Under the pieces are notes generated by a model. That model had not been told where the DNA came from. It worked only from the letters and a program-made list of their open reading frames with translations, and did not search any database. This document shows, one piece after another, positions 8,697-17,597 of a stretch of DNA of 64,000 nt. The DNA comes from Candidatus Zixiibacteriota bacterium (GTDB lineage Bacteria > Desulfobacterota > Binatia > UBA9968): NCBI GenBank assembly GCA_035574315.1, contig DATLYW010000053.1, positions 62,001 to 126,000 of the forward strand, written 5' to 3'. Numbering within the stretch: the first letter of the stretch is position 1; every line of letters starts with the position of its first letter. The translations under genes and the position numbers were made by a program.

Positions 8697-9938
8697 ATGT
8701 CGTTAACGGGACAGGGGCGTCGGGTGCTGCGAAGAACGCTCCTTGTCGGCGGGCTGGCGGCATGCGTGATTGCGGACTTCCCGTGTCGAGGAATCGCTAA
8801 CCCGCCGGATCCCGGAGACGTCATCGGGCCGCACAACTGGTCCAGGGTCCAGGGGCTGGTCGGAGAGAACCTGCTGAACCGGATCAGATCCGGCTACACC
8901 CTTCGCATCAAGCATCCCAGGAAATACGCCGTTCCGGCGGAATACCGGCGGGCCACGGAGACGTATTCCGGAAAGGTCGTTCTCGGGGCCGGCGGGGAGC
9001 TCGTCAACTACGTGGCCGGTCTGCCGTTTCCGAACATCGCTCCTTCGGACCCTCGGGCCGGCCTCAAGCTCGCCTGGAACTTCTACTGGCGCTGGCTCGG
9101 CGACGATTCCAAGACCGGCGGGGCGATGAGCGGCGGCAAGATCGTCCGCGTCGCGATCGAAAGGGACGGGTCGGAGCGGCGCGCCGACGTGGTTCACTAT
9201 TATCTGAAGGTCCGGGGGCGGGTGAGCATTGCGAGCCGGCCCTCCTTCCACGGGTACGAGCACATCGACTGGATGCAGCTGCGCGCGGACGAATACCCGC
9301 GCGACACCTCCGGTACGACGACCCTCGAGATCCGCTACGCCCAGCCCGACCGGGAGGACGATCTCTACGTCTACGTTCCCAGCATCCGCCGGGTGCGGCG
9401 CTCGCCTCCGATCCAGCGGTGCTCGACGCTTGCGCCCAGCGAGTTCACGTTCGACGACATCAACAATTTCAACGGCAAGATCACCGACTTCAACTACCGG
9501 CTCCTCGGCGAGAAAAAGGTCCTCGGCAACTTTTTCCAGGAACACGTTCCTTTCCGTCGCAGGCCCGGGGATTACCTGCCGCTCGACGAAACGTGGGAAG
9601 TGCACGACACCTACGTTCTCGAGATCACGCCGAAAAATCCCGCTTACTGCTATGCGAAGAAAATCGTCCACATCGATAAACTCAACTACGAGGCGCTCTG
9701 GACCATGAGCTGGGACGGCAAGGGGAACTACTGGAAGGAGCAGTTTCCTTTCCTCACGCCGGTGACGCTGTCGGACGGGCAGGAGGTATTGTCGGTCGGC
9801 ACCGTGGCGGTCGTCAACGTTCTCAACGGCCGCTCGACCCTCGTTACCGCAACGCGAGCCTACAATCAGGGATACCAGCCCACGCTCTTCACGCTGGCGA
9901 CGCTCCAGACCGTGATGCGGGGCGGGGCGATTCGGTGA
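8697..9938 (+). CDS. DUF1329-family exported protein
   Basis: A 413-residue DUF1329 (LolA/LolB-like outer-membrane or periplasmic lipid-handling) protein. The N-terminus has Arg residues followed by a hydrophobic stretch (LLVGGLAACVIADFPC) consistent with a signal sequence. The body shows the family pattern: EYRRATETYSG, YVAGLPFPNIAPSDPRAGLKLAWNF, LYVYVPSIRRVRR, DDINNFNGKITDFNYRLLGEKKVL, and late W-rich strands (LWTMSWDGKGNYWKE). Known members accompany lipid exporters or occur beside aromatic-degradation genes, and their molecular function is poorly defined. It starts a tight run: the gap to the next gene is 6 bases, and a solute-binding protein, a sensor kinase and an NtrC activator follow. 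Its placement ahead of a Cache-type kinase suggests an envelope-sensing role. Confidence 0.87.
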   Translation: MSLTGQGRRVLRRTLLVGGLAACVIADFPCRGIANPPDPGDVIGPHNWSRVQGLVGENLLNRIRSGYTLRIKHPRKYAVPAEYRRATETYSGKVVLGAGGELVNYVAGLPFPNIAPSDPRAGLKLAWNFYWRWLGDDSKTGGAMSGGKIVRVAIERDGSERRADVVHYYLKVRGRVSIASRPSFHGYEHIDWMQLRADEYPRDTSGTTTLEIRYAQPDREDDLYVYVPSIRRVRRSPPIQRCSTLAPSEFTFDDINNFNGKITDFNYRLLGEKKVLGNFFQEHVPFRRRPGDYLPLDETWEVHDTYVLEITPKNPAYCYAKKIVHIDKLNYEALWTMSWDGKGNYWKEQFPFLTPVTLSDGQEVLSVGTVAVVNVLNGRSTLVTATRAYNQGYQPTLFTLATLQTVMRGGAIR

Positions 9939-9944
9939 CGGTCC

Positions 9945-10931
9945 ATGTTGGCATCCGGCCGTTTGCGCGTTTTTGCCCTGCTTTTGGTTTCGGCGAGCCA
10001 ACTTGCGATCGGGCCCCAAAAACGGCTTTACCGTCTCGCGCTCGTCATCGACGAGCGCCCTGTCCGCGTCCAGCCGCAGGAACAGGGACTGCGCGACGGG
10101 CTGGAGGAACTGGGCTACACGCGAGGCCAGAATCTCGCGATCGACTGGATTCACGGGCCGGAGCCGGAGCGCCTGCGTTCCGCGGTTTCGGCCTATCTGG
10201 CCGGGCACAGGGCCGATTTGCTGGTGACGATGGGAACCCTCGAGACGAAGGCCGCGTTGAGCAGCACGTCGACCGTTCCGATCCTTTTTGTGCCGGCCGC
10301 CAATCCGGTTCTGTCGGGTCTGGTCAAGTCCCTGGCCTCGCCGGGAGCCAACGCGACCGGACTTGCGTTTTTCACCGGGCCCGAAAACGTCGTCAAGCAG
10401 ATCGAAGTCTTCAAGCACGTGGCGCCCGACATGCGTCGGACCCTGGCCCTTTCCGACGTGCGGGACCCGGCATCGGCCCGGATCGTGGACAGGATCAGGC
10501 TCATGGTGCCGAGACTGGGGGTCGAGCTCGTCCATCGTCCGATCGAAGCGATGGCGAGCGCCGTCGCGGCGGTCGATGCGCTGCCCCGGCGGGAGCACGG
10601 CTGGAGCGTTTTTACGATCTGCTCCGGGTTGTTCAAGGATCTGAGGGCGCTCGCAGCAGCGGCCCTCAAACAGCGGCGGCCGTTCTTCGGCTGCAATGCG
10701 TTCCAGGTCGCGGAACAGGACGTGTTCCTCAGCTACGCGCCCGACCTCTATTCCATCGGCTACCGGGCGGCGTGGTTCGCCGACCAGATTTTCAGGGGAA
10801 CGAAGCCCGGGAGCCTGTCGGTCGAGAGGCCCGCGAGGTTCGACCTGTCGGTCAATCGCAGGATCGCCTCCGCGATCGGCCTGAAGATCGCGCCGGAAGT
10901 CCTGATGCTGGCCGACAGGGTATTCGATTGA
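9945..10931 (+). CDS. ABC-type substrate-binding protein (PF04392/TrpX-like)
   Basis: A 328-residue type-1 periplasmic binding protein of the ABC_sub_bind (TrpX-like) group. It has a signal-like N-terminus (LRVFALLLVSASQLAIG). The family phrases are GLRDGLEELGYTRGQNLAIDW, ADLLVTMGTLETKAAL, PILFVPAANPVLSGLVKSLASPGANATGL, VEVVHR-like beta strands and the C-terminal APDLYSIGYRAAWFADQIFRGTKPG. No transport genes are nearby. Its TGA overlaps the ATG of the sensor kinase by one base (TGATG), so the two are translationally coupled. This strongly suggests the protein delivers a ligand signal to the kinase rather than to a transporter. That is inference from coupling. Confidence 0.87.
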   Translation: MLASGRLRVFALLLVSASQLAIGPQKRLYRLALVIDERPVRVQPQEQGLRDGLEELGYTRGQNLAIDWIHGPEPERLRSAVSAYLAGHRADLLVTMGTLETKAALSSTSTVPILFVPAANPVLSGLVKSLASPGANATGLAFFTGPENVVKQIEVFKHVAPDMRRTLALSDVRDPASARIVDRIRLMVPRLGVELVHRPIEAMASAVAAVDALPRREHGWSVFTICSGLFKDLRALAAAALKQRRPFFGCNAFQVAEQDVFLSYAPDLYSIGYRAAWFADQIFRGTKPGSLSVERPARFDLSVNRRIASAIGLKIAPEVLMLADRVFD

Positions 10932-13930
10932 TGACGAGGTCGACGACAACCCTGCGCCGGGCCCAGGCGCTTTTGCGGCTGGCGTTTTCTACCGCGAGAC
11001 CGAGGCGCCGCCGGGGAAGGCTGGTTCGCCAGTATTTCCTGATTTTCGTCGCGCTGACGGCCGGCGGATTGATCGCAAGCGGACTGCTCGAAATCTACTT
11101 CCGTTACCACGAGAGCCGAGAAGAGATCGGGCTCAGGCAGGCCCAGGTAGCCGGACGGGTGGCGGCCGATATCGCCGCTTACTTCCTTCAGATCGAGAAG
11201 GAGATGAAAATCGCCAGCACGAATCGGGCGATCGCGAACCGCCGTTTTTCCGCGGAATACAAATTTGAGCTGATGAAGCTTTTGTCGGTGACCCCCGCCA
11301 TTACCGACCTCGTGGCGATCGACGAAAGGGGGGAAGCGCGAATCCGTGTGTCGCGCTTCCACGTGGTCCCTCCGGAGGCAGAGGCCGACTACTCCAAAGC
11401 CTCCGGGTTCCTTCAGGCACGGCAAGGAGTCACGTTCTTCAGCCCCGTCTTCTTTGCCGACGACAGCGATCCGTACATCACCGTCGCGGTGGCCGTCGAG
11501 CGTTTTCCGGGCAGCGTGATCGGGGTGCTCGAAGCGACCGTGAGCCTCCGGTATGTCGGCGAGCTCATTCGCGACCTCAAGGTCGGGAAGACCGGCTCGG
11601 CCTACGTGGTCAGCCGCTCGGGCGACATCGTCGCCCATTCCGAGAGCGGCGTGGTCCCGCAGCGCCGCCGGGCCGGCTCGCTCGAGCAGGTCAAGCGGGC
11701 GCTGCAGCCCGCGCCGTTCATTCTGCAGCCGCAAACGCTCGTCTCCCGCGACATCGACGGCCGGCGCGTGCTGAGCGCGTACGCTTACCTGCCGGGCCTG
11801 GACTGGGCGGTGATCGTCGAGCGACCTCTGGCGGAAGCCTACGTTCCCCTGTACGCCTCGGTGGCGCGGACCTCGACGCTGTTGTTCTTCGGACTGGGGA
11901 TCGCGTTGCTCGCCAGCGTCGTCGTGGCGCGACGGGTCGTTCGTCCGCTGGAGGCGCTGCGCCGCGGAGTGGAAACGATCGGCCGCGGGAACCTGGACCA
12001 TCGCCTGGAGATCAAGACCGGGGATGAGATCGAGATACTGGCGGAAGCCTTCAACCGGATGGTCGGCGACCTCAAGAAATCCTACCAGCGCCTCGAAGAT
12101 CAGGTCGCACAGCGGACTCGGGAGCTCTCGGCGTTGTTCGATATCACCGCGACCGCGACTCGATCTCTGGACGTCGAGCCCGTGCTCGGAGAGGTGACGG
12201 CCAAGATCAAGGAGATTTTCGGATTGGACGCGACGACGATCTATCTCTTCAGCGGCGAGCGCGAGACGTTGTCGCTCAAGGCGAGGTTCGGAGACACGCT
12301 GGAGTTCCCGAGCGAGCTGCGGGTCGGGCAAGGTCTTCTGGGGAAGGTCGTCGAGTCGGGCGAGCCTCTGATCTTCGAAGACATCCAGCGGGAGCCGCGT
12401 TATGACCGGCTGAGCCGCACGCGCAGGAGCAAGGAGGCCGGATACCGGTTCCTGGCGCTCTTTCCGGTCCGGGCGAAAGGGGGGGTGGTCGGCGCCATCT
12501 CGTCGCACGCGCGCGGACCGCGAAGCTTCACGCCCGGAGAGGTCCGGTTGATCGTCGCGATGGCGGACCAGATCGGCGTGGCGATCGAAAACCTCACCCT
12601 CTTCGAAGAGGTGAAAGCCAAGACGGAGGCCCACGAGCAGGCCAACCGCGAGCTGGTCGACGCCCTGGCGCGGCAAACGGCGGTGGCGGAAGTGTTGCGC
12701 GTCATGGCGGCCTCGCCGCTCAACAGCCAGGCGCTGCTCGACTCGATCACCGCCCATGTGGTGAGGCTTGCCCGGGCGACAGGCGGCGTGATCCGGCTTC
12801 TCGAGGAGCAGGGATTGGTGTTCGTGTCCCACTGTCGGGAGGAGGGCTCGCGGCTGGAAGAGCTGCAGAAGCTGCCCCCGCGGCCGGACGAGGACAGCGC
12901 GACCACCCGGGCTATCCGCGAGGGGCGGCCGGTGCAGATCGTCGACATCGCCAACGTCGGTCCGGATTTTCGCGGGCCGGTGCCGCAGACGCCGGCCCGC
13001 ACCGTCATGGCCGCCCCCATGTTCCGCGAGGGAGCGCCTGTCGGCGCCATCGTCGTCTATCGCGACGTGGTCGAGCCGTTCAGCGAAAGCGAGATCGAGC
13101 TGGCCGCTACGTTTGCGGACGAGGCCGCCGTGGCCCTCGAGAACGTTCGCCTGTTTCGCGAGCTCCAGGCGCGCACGGCCGAGCTGGCGCGCTCGAACCG
13201 CGAGCTGCAGGCGACGAACCGGCGGCTCCAGGAGCTGGATCAGCTGCGATCGCGTTTCGTCTCCAGCGTCTCGCACGAGCTCAGGACGCCGCTGACCGCG
13301 ATCCAGGGGATGGCGGAAAACATGCTGGACGGGATCGTCGGTCCGCTGAATCGCCAGCAGCTGCGCTACGCTGGGGACATCAAGGACAGCGCCGAACGGC
13401 TCGCCAGGCTGATCGACGACCTCCTGGATCTTTCGGTCATCGAGGTCGGACGGATCGAGCTTCGCCGGGCGCGATTCCCGATCGGGGACCTGATCGCCGA
13501 GGTCGCCGCCGCCCTGACGCCCCTGGCGAACGAGAAGAGGGTTCGTCTCTCGGTCGCTCCGGCCGCGCACGGGCTCCGCGGATGGGCAGATCGCGACAAG
13601 ATCGTTCAGGTGCTCACCAACCTGATCGGGAATGCGCTGAAGTTCACTCCGCCCGAGGGGCGGGTGACCGTAGGAGCGCGGCGAGCGGAAGACGGCTGGG
13701 TGGAGCTGTCCGTGTCCGACACCGGGCCCGGGATTCCTCCGCAAGAGATCGAGAAGATTTTTCTCGAATTCTACAAGATCGACCGCAACGGCTCCCGCGG
13801 CGTGGGCCTCGGCCTCGCGATCTCCAAAAAACTGGTCGAGCTCCACGGCGGGAGAATCTGGGTACAGAGCCGGGAGGAAAGCGGCAGCACGTTCTTTTTC
13901 ACGCTCCCCGCCGCCGGGAACACCGAATGA
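10931..13930 (+). CDS. Membrane sensor histidine kinase (Cache-HAMP-GAF-GAF-HisKA-HATPase)
   Basis: A 999-residue sensor kinase. The frame is open far upstream (9935), but that part is the antiframe of the binding-protein gene. ATG 10931 overlaps the preceding stop. TM1 is at about residues 35-55 and a periplasmic Cache-like domain at 56-310. TM2 is about 314-333 (STLLFFGLGIALLASVVVA), followed by HAMP and a coiled coil (334-400). GAF1 is about 403-556 and GAF2 about 586-740. The HisKA domain has the phospho-acceptor H782 in FVSSVSHELRTPLTAIQ. The HATPase at 887-994 has NLIGNALKFTPP, DTGPGIP and GVGLGLAIS. It is followed 10 bases later by an NtrC-type activator, its probable partner. The HisKA/HATPase wording closely matches the kinase at 17598. 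Confidence 0.93.
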   Translation: MTRSTTTLRRAQALLRLAFSTARPRRRRGRLVRQYFLIFVALTAGGLIASGLLEIYFRYHESREEIGLRQAQVAGRVAADIAAYFLQIEKEMKIASTNRAIANRRFSAEYKFELMKLLSVTPAITDLVAIDERGEARIRVSRFHVVPPEAEADYSKASGFLQARQGVTFFSPVFFADDSDPYITVAVAVERFPGSVIGVLEATVSLRYVGELIRDLKVGKTGSAYVVSRSGDIVAHSESGVVPQRRRAGSLEQVKRALQPAPFILQPQTLVSRDIDGRRVLSAYAYLPGLDWAVIVERPLAEAYVPLYASVARTSTLLFFGLGIALLASVVVARRVVRPLEALRRGVETIGRGNLDHRLEIKTGDEIEILAEAFNRMVGDLKKSYQRLEDQVAQRTRELSALFDITATATRSLDVEPVLGEVTAKIKEIFGLDATTIYLFSGERETLSLKARFGDTLEFPSELRVGQGLLGKVVESGEPLIFEDIQREPRYDRLSRTRRSKEAGYRFLALFPVRAKGGVVGAISSHARGPRSFTPGEVRLIVAMADQIGVAIENLTLFEEVKAKTEAHEQANRELVDALARQTAVAEVLRVMAASPLNSQALLDSITAHVVRLARATGGVIRLLEEQGLVFVSHCREEGSRLEELQKLPPRPDEDSATTRAIREGRPVQIVDIANVGPDFRGPVPQTPARTVMAAPMFREGAPVGAIVVYRDVVEPFSESEIELAATFADEAAVALENVRLFRELQARTAELARSNRELQATNRRLQELDQLRSRFVSSVSHELRTPLTAIQGMAENMLDGIVGPLNRQQLRYAGDIKDSAERLARLIDDLLDLSVIEVGRIELRRARFPIGDLIAEVAAALTPLANEKRVRLSVAPAAHGLRGWADRDKIVQVLTNLIGNALKFTPPEGRVTVGARRAEDGWVELSVSDTGPGIPPQEIEKIFLEFYKIDRNGSRGVGLGLAISKKLVELHGGRIWVQSREESGSTFFFTLPAAGNTE

Positions 13931-13940
13931 GGGGGATGCC

Positions 13941-15293
<1,353 letters not shown>

Positions 15294-15449
15294 CAGATCC
15301 TGTCGGTCTACCCTGGAAGATGCGCTCAGGCTGCGGGGACGCCGGGGACGGTGCCTCGACGAGGCCCGGGGACGACCTCGGCAAGGCTTTTTGAGCTCCC
15401 GTTCGACAGAGCCGAAGAGGGATCACGCGGGAATCTCGCCTGAGCGGCT

Positions 15450-15488
15450 GTGTTGCATCCAACACGGCCTGTGTCGCATGAACGCGAC
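15450..15488 (+). promoter_or_regulatory. Paired palindromes: candidate enhancer sites for the NtrC-type regulator
   Basis: Site A, GTGTTG-CATC-CAACAC (15450-15465), is a perfect 6+4+6 inverted repeat. Site B, GTCGC-ATGAAC-GCGAC (15473-15488), is a perfect 5+6+5 inverted repeat of the same overall length. Their centres are 23 bp apart, about two helical turns. They lie about 75-113 bp upstream of a -24/-12 promoter. That is the expected architecture for cooperative binding of two activator dimers. Which regulator binds is inferred from adjacency. Confidence 0.6.
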
Positions 15489-15562
15489 GCTCTCGCGGGG
15501 GAGCAATCGAAAATGGCCATGATTTCGTGCACCTGGGCTCCGGTTGCCGGCTGGCGGTCCCC

Positions 15563-15578
15563 TGGCATGGCTCGTGCT
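15563..15578 (+). promoter_or_regulatory. Sigma-54 (-24/-12) promoter upstream of UspA-like gene 1
   Basis: TGGCAT-GGCTC-GTGCT matches the sigma-54 consensus TGGCAC-N5-TTGCW at the invariant GG and GC, which are separated by exactly 10 bases. It lies 24 bases from its last base to the ATG at 15601 and directly behind an NtrC-family gene. Its presence argues against the longer open frame that would begin at 15544. Confidence 0.72.
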
Positions 15579-15600
15579 CTTCAGGACGGCGGGAGTAGGC

Positions 15601-16122
15601 ATGCCGAGGCAAATCCTGGTGCCCCTGAAACCGTCCGACCGCATCGAACAGTTTCTGCCCTATCTCGAAAAGCTCGCCCAGCCGGGGATGCGTGTCGTCT
15701 TCCTCGTTCATTACGGTCTGGCCGGCCTGTCGGATTTCACGGAGCAGCTCCTGCCGGGCCTGCCCTTAGAGCCCTCAGCAGGCGGCAGAGCCACGAGCCA
15801 CGATCGGCCAGAAGATGCCGCAGCCATCGTCGTTTTGTGCGATGAGCTGCGAAGAAGGGGGATTGAGATCGGGATGAGCGTTTATTCCGGGGGCACGCGA
15901 AGGGTCCTGAAAGACTACATCCGAAGCGGCGATGTCGACCTCATCATGATGAGCGAAGGACCAAAGGGTTGGATGGCGAGAAGCTTGCAGCAAATCCGTT
16001 CCCTTCTCGTTTCAGGCAAACGACGACCTCATGCGCCGGTCTTGATTTCGATCCCGGCTGCCGCGACGGGCGAAAGGGCCGAGTCGGGACCGAAACCGGA
16101 CACGGGACCTCCGTCGCGCTGA
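15601..16122 (+). CDS. UspA-like protein, tandem copy 1
   Basis: A 173-residue protein beginning MPRQILVPLKPSDRIEQFLP, which resembles the first strand and helix of universal stress proteins (small alpha/beta, often ATP-binding). IVVLCDELRRRGIEIGMSVYSGG and VDLIMMSEGPKGWMARSL correspond to the later strand-helix units. The G-2x-G-9x-G(S/T) nucleotide motif is not clearly conserved, so ATP binding is doubtful. ATG 15601 is chosen because a GGAG site precedes it and a sigma-54 promoter overlaps the longer frame. The N-terminal 16 residues IEQFLPYLEKLAQPGM are identical in the neighbour at 16307, showing a tandem duplication. Expression should depend on the adjacent two-component system. Confidence 0.8.
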   Translation: MPRQILVPLKPSDRIEQFLPYLEKLAQPGMRVVFLVHYGLAGLSDFTEQLLPGLPLEPSAGGRATSHDRPEDAAAIVVLCDELRRRGIEIGMSVYSGGTRRVLKDYIRSGDVDLIMMSEGPKGWMARSLQQIRSLLVSGKRRPHAPVLISIPAAATGERAESGPKPDTGPPSR

Positions 16123-16148
16123 GTCTCGACGCTTTTTCGGACTTTCTC

Positions 16149-16194
16149 ATACGCTATCGTATCCGAATGTTCACGAAGCCCGCGTTCCGCGGGC
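16149..16194. promoter_or_regulatory. Two inverted repeats upstream of the second sigma-54 promoter
   Basis: ATACG-CTAT-CGTAT (16149-16162) is a perfect 5+4+5 palindrome, and GCCCGCG-TTC-CGCGGGC (16178-16194) is a perfect 7+3+7 hairpin. They lie about 65-110 bp upstream of the -24 element at 16260. The first may be an activator site. The second could instead be a stem at the end of the preceding transcript, but it has no T-run. Confidence 0.35.
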
Positions 16195-16259
16195 GTGCGG
16201 ACCCCGCCCATAGGGCCTTGATGCGTGGGTTTTCTTTTCAGCCGACGCGCTGTTCGAGC

Positions 16260-16275
16260 TGGCACGGAGCCTGCA
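16260..16275 (+). promoter_or_regulatory. Sigma-54 (-24/-12) promoter upstream of UspA-like gene 2
   Basis: TGGCAC-GGAGC-CTGCA has a perfect -24 hexamer and the invariant GC at -12, with 10 bases between GG and GC. The gene start follows 32 bases later after a strong GGAAGGAGGG ribosome site at 16291-16300. Confidence 0.75.
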
Positions 16276-16306
16276 GCGGTGCAGGACAGGGGAAGGAGGG
16301 TCCGTT

Positions 16307-16807
16307 ATGGCGAGCCGAATCGTGGTGCCGTTGAGAAGCTCCGATTCCATCGAGCAGTTTCTTCCATACCTCGAAAAGCTCGCTCAACCGGGGATGAAGC
16401 TCCTGTTCGTGGTCCGCTCCAGCCGGAATGGAATCGACGGTCTCATGGATCAGCTTTCGGTTTTTCCCTCGGCCGTCCGGCCGGTGGTTTCGTCGGGAAT
16501 GCCCCGGGCGAGTTCCATCCGAGACCAGATTCGTTCGGCGGAGGGGTGGATTCTGCCGCGCTGCGAGGCGTTGCTGAAGGCCGGGGTCGAGATCGAGGTG
16601 GCTGTGCACGGAGGCGCTCCCAGCAGGGTGGTCCGCGACTTCGCCCGGCGGCCGGATGTGCATCTGATCGTCGTGGGCCGAAGGCGCGGCGATCTCCGGG
16701 CGCGGCTCGAGCGGGCGCTGCGGCTTCTTTTTCGCGCAGTCGAGCCGCGGAGGCGGCCGCCGATGCTGGTTTTTTCGGCGAGCCGGACTGCCGGTCCCGC
16801 AGGTTGA
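16307..16807 (+). CDS. UspA-like protein, tandem copy 2
   Basis: A 166-residue paralogue of the protein at 15601. Both open with a (R/S)(Q/R)IxVPL strand and share IEQFLPYLEKLAQPGM. The rest diverges. It contains CEALLKAGVEIEVAVHGGAPSRVVRDFARRPDVHLIVVGRRRGDLRARLERAL, matching the UspA second half (strand, helix, VDLIVxG strand). No complete ATP-binding glycine motif is seen. It has its own near-consensus -24/-12 promoter and a strong ribosome site. Both copies lie between two similar kinase/NtrC pairs, so they are probably the shared output of that circuit. Stress protection or phosphate-group sensing is possible, but the function is not known. Confidence 0.82.
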   Translation: MASRIVVPLRSSDSIEQFLPYLEKLAQPGMKLLFVVRSSRNGIDGLMDQLSVFPSAVRPVVSSGMPRASSIRDQIRSAEGWILPRCEALLKAGVEIEVAVHGGAPSRVVRDFARRPDVHLIVVGRRRGDLRARLERALRLLFRAVEPRRRPPMLVFSASRTAGPAG

Positions 16808-16823
16808 GCCGTGCCCGGCGCCC

Positions 16824-16853
16824 TTGACAGTCGCCGTGAGGCTGGAGTATGAG
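16824..16853 (+). promoter_or_regulatory. Candidate sigma-70-like promoter
   Basis: TTGACA (16824-16829, perfect), an 18-base spacer, then TATGAG (16848-16853, 4 of 6). It lies upstream of the hypothetical gene at 16982 and the kinase at 17598, giving that second module a possible housekeeping promoter. Confidence 0.4.
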
Positions 16854-16981
16854 GGGAAGAAGTATCTGGCCGGCCGATTCCGATCGGGCGTCGTCCGCGA
16901 TCCGACTTCTCGAGAGCCTGGGTCCAATGGCTGGCTGTTTTGGGTTCTCAGGAAGATTGCGGCGATAAGCAGGAATCGTCC

Positions 16982-17566
16982 ATGCCGGCGCGCCCCATCC
17001 CCTTCGCCCGTAACTCCTCTCATTGCTTGCATATTCAAGACATCCTGGCCTGTGTCCTGCGTGATCTGAAGGAAATTCCCGTTGCCGGTGCCAGGGTATT
17101 GTGGGTCTCGTGCCGGCTCAATCGGACCGGGCAGACGGACAGCCCGGTGTTCTGCGGTTGGGTCGAAGACGTCGAGGCGACCGCCATCAGGCTTGCCAAA
17201 GGTCAACCGTACGCGCCGCTCGAGCTCCGTTTCGGCGACACCCACCCCTCCCGGCTCTTCTCGGATTGCCTGAAAGTGTCGCCGGGCGATTGGGTCCGGC
17301 GGGATTGGTCCAAACCGCCGCAGGCGGACCCGACGAGCCAGAGAATCGGCGAGAGCTTTTACGGCGAAACGCATCGCAGGTCGGTTCCGATCCTGATCGA
17401 CCGCGTCTACGCCGGGACGCTGAACGCCGCGTTCCTGGGCGATCCCTCCGCGAAGGACGACGAGATTAAAGCGAGGCTGGTTTCCTGGAGCCAGAAACCC
17501 GCTTCGGAGCTCGTTCGGTACGTTCGGACGAACCTGGCCTACTCCGGGCCTCCACACCCTCCCTGA
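16982..17566 (+). CDS. Hypothetical protein preceding sensor kinase
   Basis: A protein of about 194 residues that I do not recognise. The frame is open from 16940, but the Met at 16982 (MPARPIPFARNSSHCLHI) is a more natural start. It has no signal peptide or membrane span. It contains several Cys (HCLHIQDILACVLRDL, WVSCRLNRTG, VFCGWVEDVEA, FSDCLKV), and a conserved-looking C-terminal part (RSVPILIDRVYAGTLNAAFLGDPS). It ends 31 bases before the GTG of the cytosolic GAF-PAS kinase, so it is probably cotranscribed. A role as an input or redox/ligand partner of that kinase is inference from position. Confidence 0.6.
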   Translation: MPARPIPFARNSSHCLHIQDILACVLRDLKEIPVAGARVLWVSCRLNRTGQTDSPVFCGWVEDVEATAIRLAKGQPYAPLELRFGDTHPSRLFSDCLKVSPGDWVRRDWSKPPQADPTSQRIGESFYGETHRRSVPILIDRVYAGTLNAAFLGDPSAKDDEIKARLVSWSQKPASELVRYVRTNLAYSGPPHPP

Positions 17567-17597
17567 AATCCGGGATTCGTTTCTCGCGCACGGGGAC

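Larger units (their letters stand above)
15294..15600. other. Regulatory intergenic region, 307 bp
   Basis: This gap between the NtrC-type regulator and the UspA-like gene holds two adjacent 16-bp palindromes and a -24/-12 promoter, listed separately. The first 130 bases are GC-rich with a small hairpin (GCCTC-GAC-GAGGC, about 15355-15367). A TTTTT run follows about 20 bases later, too weak and too distant for a confident terminator call. Confidence 0.6.

Noticed and set aside
9935..10930. Possible 330-residue N-terminal extension of the sensor kinase at 10931
   Set aside because: The segment is an alternative frame of the binding-protein gene, and the ATG overlapping that gene's stop gives a natural kinase start with its first membrane helix.
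15355..15395. Small hairpin followed by TTTTT after the first NtrC gene
   Set aside because: The T-run is about 20 bases from the short stem, so it does not fit an intrinsic terminator.
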